Shown here: positions 12,439 through 15,430 of the stretch, piece by piece | Numbering within the stretch: position 1 is the stretch's first letter | Layout of the letters: every line of letters starts with the position of its first letter | NCBI GenBank assembly: GCA_023433585.1 | Contig: JAEZCL010000261.1 | Coordinates: 1-15,430, forward strand | Direction: 5' to 3' | From: Pseudomonadota bacterium | GTDB taxonomy: Bacteria > Pseudomonadota > Alphaproteobacteria > Caulobacterales > Caulobacteraceae | DNA length: 15,430 nucleotides | Made by a program: the position numbers and the translations under genes | Notes under the pieces: generated by a model | Told to the model about the DNA's origin: nothing | The model's input: the letters and a program-made list of their open reading frames with translations, nothing else | The model's database searches: none

Positions 12439-15430
12439 TTGGACATCGAAACGTTCATCGACCGTTGGAGCGGCCGCGAGGGCGGCGCCGAGCGCGCCAA
12501 TTACGCCCTGTTCCTGGCCGAACTGACCGGTGCCCTTGACCTGCCCCGGCCGGAACCCGCCGACAGCACCTCGGGCTACCGTTTCGAGTTCCCGGTGCGG
12601 GGCGACTCCGGCCAGCCGCTGCGCATCGACCTTTACAAGCGCGACGCCTTCATCCTGGAGGCCAAGCAGAGCCGCTGGGCCGTAAATCAGGAACAGAAAT
12701 CAAAGCACGAAGCGATCATCCAGCCCGACATGTTCGGCCACGTCCGGCCCGTCCGGCGCGGCCGCCTCGCGGGCCGGGACGCCGACATGGGCGCCGCCTT
12801 TCGCCAGGCCTGGGACTACGCCAACCGCCTGCCCGCCGATCACGACCGTCCCCCATTCCTCATCACCTGCGACGTGGGCCACAGCTTTGAATTCCACGCC
12901 GACTTCTCGGGCAATGGCCGGGCCTACCGCGCCTTCCCGGACGATCGTCGCAAGATCGTGCCGATCACGGCCCTGGTCGAGCCCGACGTGCAGCAATTGT
13001 TCCATCGCGTCTGGGAAACGCCCTACGATCTCGACCCGGCCCTGGAGCGCGCCCGCATCACCCGCGAGGTCGCCGGCTACCTCGCCGAGGTGTCGAAGTC
13101 GCTGGAAGAGCGCGGCCATGCGCCCGAGCGCGTCGCTTCGTTCCTCGGCCGCGTCCTGTTCGCCATGTTCGCCGAGGACGCCGGACTGCTGCCGAAGGAC
13201 AGCTTCTCTCAACTGCTGACCCGCTGTCAGGACGCGCCGGGCAGCTTCCGCCTTCAGGCCGAGGATCTGTTCCGCAGGATGGACACCGGCGGCTTCGCGG
13301 CCGGACTGGGCGCGGCGGGCGAGATGGTTCGCCACTTCAACGGCAGTTTCTATCATGAGGCCGAAGCCTTCGACCTCAAGCGCGAAGAGATCGGAACCCT
13401 GCTGCTGGCCGCCGGACGCGAGTGGCGCGAGGTCGAGCCGGCCATTTTCGGGACCCTGCTGGAACAGGCCCTGTCGACCGGCGACCGATCACGCCTGGGC
13501 GCCCACTACACGCCCCGCCCCTATGTCGAGCGGCTGGTTCAGGCCACCATCATCGACCCCCTGCGCGAAGACTGGGCGGTGGCCCGGGCCGCCTCGTTGG
13601 CCCGCAAGGACAAGGGCGACGCCGCCGGAGCGCGCAAGGCCCTGACCGAATTCCACGACCGGCTGGTGAAGACGCGCGTCCTCGACCCCGCCTGCGGCAC
13701 GGGCAACTTCCTCTACGTCTCGCTGGAGCTCATCAAGACGCTGGAGGCCGAGGTCGAAGCCGCCATCCTTGAGCTGGACGAAGAAACCGGCGGCCACGGT
13801 TTCGAGGGCCTGGCCCGCCGGGGCGCCGACCCGCGCACCTTCCTGGGGCTGGAGCTGAACCCCCGCGCCGCCCGCATCGCCGAACTGGTTCTGTGGATCG
13901 GCTATCACCAGGCGCAGCAACGCCGCCACGGCGAGGACTACCTCGTCGAGGGCTCGGTGCTTCAGGACTTCCAGAACATCAACCCGCCCGCCTCGCGGCG
14001 GCGCCCGACCGACACCTGCATCGACGCCCTGATGACCCACGACGGGCCGGTCATCGGCGGCGGCGGCGCGGACTATCCGAACCCGCGCCGGACGCCCTGG
14101 CCCGAGGCCGAGTTCATCGTCGGCAACCCGCCGTTCATCGGCGGCAAGGACATTCGCGCGGAGCTGGGCGACGACTACGCCGAGGCGCTTTGGGCTCTGA
14201 ACCGCGAGATGAACGATAGCGCCGACTTCGTCATGTATTGGTGGGATCGCGCTGCTGAGATTCTGACGCGGAAGGACTCGCTGGTCCGGCGCTTTGGTTT
14301 CGTCACCACAAATTCGATCACTCAGGTGTTCCAGCGCCGGACGGTGGCGCGATGGATGAGCGATAGCAATCCAAACAAGACGCCTCTCTCATTGGTCTTC
14401 GCCATCGACGATCACCCGTGGACGAAAGCCACGCGCGACGCCGCCGCCGTACGCATCGCCATGACGGTGGCTGAAAAGGGCAAGGTCGAGGGCATTTTGG
14501 CGGAGATTGTTCCGGGCAGCGAACGTGGGCTCGACACCGACACGCCGGAGTTCGACCTCACCCTACGCGAAGGTGTGATCAATCCCGACCTGTCCATCGG
14601 CGTCGACGTCACAAGGGCGAAGGGCCTGAAGGCGAACGAGGGAGTTTGCTCCCCAGGTGTAAAACTGCACGGCGCTGGCTTCATCGTCAGTCCAGCGGAG
14701 GCCGCACATCTGGGTCTAGGACGAACGGACCGGCCGGGCCTCGAAAGCCACATTAGGCCTTATGCAAACGGGAACGACATTACCGGCCGAGGCCGCGGCA
14801 CTATGGTCGTAGACTTGTTCGGCCTCTCTGCGGAGGAGGTGCTGTCCCGCTTTCCGGAAGTATACCAACATGTCTCTTGGACCGTCCGCTACGACAATGA
14901 CGCCAATGGTCAGCCAAGGACGGATTCAAAAGGCCGAAAGAAAGGCCGAGAGTGGAATAATAGGGAATACAGAAGGTTAAATTGGTGGCTATTTGGCGAA
15001 AATAATCCACTCCTGAGAAGCGCACTTACTGGATTGAAACGGTACATCGCAACCGTCGAGACTCCGAAACATAGAACATTTCAGTTCTTGGATGGCAACA
15101 TTCTGCCGGATAACATGATTACAGCGCTCGCAAGCGAGGACGGTGCACTTCTATCCGTGCTCTCCTCGAAAGTTCATTATCTATGGGTCGCGGCGAATTG
15201 CGGCCTGATCGGTGTCGCGAGCTTTGAACAAGGTCACCGCTACACCAAATCCCGCTGCTTCGACCCCTTCCCCTTCCCCGTCCTGAGCGACGCCCAGCAC
15301 GCCGACCTCGCCCGCGCCGGCGAGGCGCTGGACGCCTTCCGCAAGGCGCGGCTGGCTGAACATCCCGACCTGACCATGACGCGGCTCTACAATGCGCTGG
15401 AAGCGCATCGTGCCGGTAAAATCTGGGGGG
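12439..15430 (+). CDS. MmeI-like (type IIL) single-chain restriction-modification enzyme, 3' end outside window
   Basis: This is a bifunctional adenine-N6 methyltransferase and endonuclease; 997 codons are visible with no stop before the window end. Domain order: an N-terminal nuclease with D64-x9-E74-x-K76 (in RIDLYKRDAFILEAKQ), the exact D-x9-ExK pattern of MmeI; a helical connector (about 80-345); methylase motifs YTP (357-359), LDPACGTGNF (415-424, SAM binding) and GNPPF (562-566, catalytic motif IV for adenine-N6); a target-recognition region (about 590-934); and RCFDPFPFP (939-947), which begins the C-terminal helical part. Start: TTG 12439 with GGGGGAG five bases upstream, giving MDIETFIDRWSG then GAERANYALFLAEL, the family's typical opening. 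Such enzymes carry cleavage, methylation and specificity in one polypeptide, so no partner subunit is needed. BREX PglX-type methylases were considered, but the nuclease motif argues for MmeI-like. Base composition changes sharply in the recognition region. Confidence 0.9.
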   Translation, partial: MDIETFIDRWSGREGGAERANYALFLAELTGALDLPRPEPADSTSGYRFEFPVRGDSGQPLRIDLYKRDAFILEAKQSRWAVNQEQKSKHEAIIQPDMFGHVRPVRRGRLAGRDADMGAAFRQAWDYANRLPADHDRPPFLITCDVGHSFEFHADFSGNGRAYRAFPDDRRKIVPITALVEPDVQQLFHRVWETPYDLDPALERARITREVAGYLAEVSKSLEERGHAPERVASFLGRVLFAMFAEDAGLLPKDSFSQLLTRCQDAPGSFRLQAEDLFRRMDTGGFAAGLGAAGEMVRHFNGSFYHEAEAFDLKREEIGTLLLAAGREWREVEPAIFGTLLEQALSTGDRSRLGAHYTPRPYVERLVQATIIDPLREDWAVARAASLARKDKGDAAGARKALTEFHDRLVKTRVLDPACGTGNFLYVSLELIKTLEAEVEAAILELDEETGGHGFEGLARRGADPRTFLGLELNPRAARIAELVLWIGYHQAQQRRHGEDYLVEGSVLQDFQNINPPASRRRPTDTCIDALMTHDGPVIGGGGADYPNPRRTPWPEAEFIVGNPPFIGGKDIRAELGDDYAEALWALNREMNDSADFVMYWWDRAAEILTRKDSLVRRFGFVTTNSITQVFQRRTVARWMSDSNPNKTPLSLVFAIDDHPWTKATRDAAAVRIAMTVAEKGKVEGILAEIVPGSERGLDTDTPEFDLTLREGVINPDLSIGVDVTRAKGLKANEGVCSPGVKLHGAGFIVSPAEAAHLGLGRTDRPGLESHIRPYANGNDITGRGRGTMVVDLFGLSAEEVLSRFPEVYQHVSWTVRYDNDANGQPRTDSKGRKKGREWNNREYRRLNWWLFGENNPLLRSALTGLKRYIATVETPKHRTFQFLDGNILPDNMITALASEDGALLSVLSSKVHYLWVAANCGLIGVASFEQGHRYTKSRCFDPFPFPVLSDAQHADLARAGEALDAFRKARLAEHPDLTMTRLYNALEAHRAGKIWG
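14206..15240 (+). other. Target-recognition region of the restriction enzyme with shifted base composition
   Basis: Residues about 590-934 lie between methylase motif IV and the conserved C-terminal FDPFPFP element, which is where the specificity domain of MmeI-type enzymes sits. Codons here use many more A- and T-ending triplets than the flanks. This is strongest at about 14860-15230, for example AAT AAT AGG GAA TAC and GAA AAT AAT. High GC returns abruptly at about 15238. The frame stays open throughout. Confidence 0.6.

Noticed and set aside
12439..15430. Assignment as a BREX PglX-type or stand-alone methyltransferase
   Set aside because: The N-terminal D-x9-ExK nuclease motif and the overall domain order fit MmeI-like enzymes, and no other BREX or DISARM genes are in view.

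Overview
The window is GC-rich chromosomal DNA, densely packed with genes, that looks like an alphaproteobacterium of the Caulobacterales (a Brevundimonas-like genome is my best guess). I base this on the style of the proteins, the dispersed hairpin repeats, a perfect alphaproteobacterial EcfG-type promoter and frequent short gene overlaps. No database search was possible, so the taxon is inference. There are no rRNA, tRNA, CRISPR or transposase genes.

Layout. (1) 1-1501, + strand: the end of nadB and all of nadC, overlapping by 4 bp (de novo NAD synthesis). (2) 1508-1692: hairpin repeats between convergent genes. (3) 1699-2838, - strand: a membrane-anchored SleB-type cell-wall hydrolase. (4) 2839-3471: a 447-bp spacer with a consensus general-stress promoter driving a 61-residue lipoprotein. 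(5) 3515-5126, - strand: an alkylation-damage operon, an Ada/AraC/AlkA-type fusion followed by a 20-bp overlapping ogt. The glycosylase part of the fusion has lost its catalytic core. (6) 5272-5742, + strand: an AHSA1/SRPBCC protein, divergent from ada across a spacer with a long dyad. (7) 5751-5927: a fold-back repeat element. (8) 5935-6909, - strand: a small single-pass protein resembling only the tail of SPFH proteins, and a second, diverged alkyltransferase. (9) 6985-10637, - strand: a ketoacyl-ACP synthase III-like enzyme, a heme-oxygenase-fold putative di-iron oxidase and a 310-residue protein I do not recognise. A PIN-domain toxin-antitoxin pair sits between the synthase and the oxidase. 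(10) 10706-12159, - strand: a PadR repressor and a HAAS-type membrane protein. (11) 12281-12350: another copy of the hairpin repeat. (12) 12439-end, + strand: a large single-chain MmeI-like (type IIL) restriction-modification enzyme that runs off the window. It has an intact nuclease motif, and its specificity region has visibly different base composition.

The most promising candidate for something undescribed is the synthase / HDO oxidase / 310-residue protein set. A KAS III-type condensing enzyme, a putative di-iron oxygenase and a metal-residue-rich unknown together suggest a short pathway for a modified fatty-acid-derived product. The toxin-antitoxin pair carries its own palindrome-embedded promoter and may be leaderless. 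The restriction enzyme and the toxin-antitoxin pair are the accessory or defence elements; most of the rest looks like ordinary chromosome.
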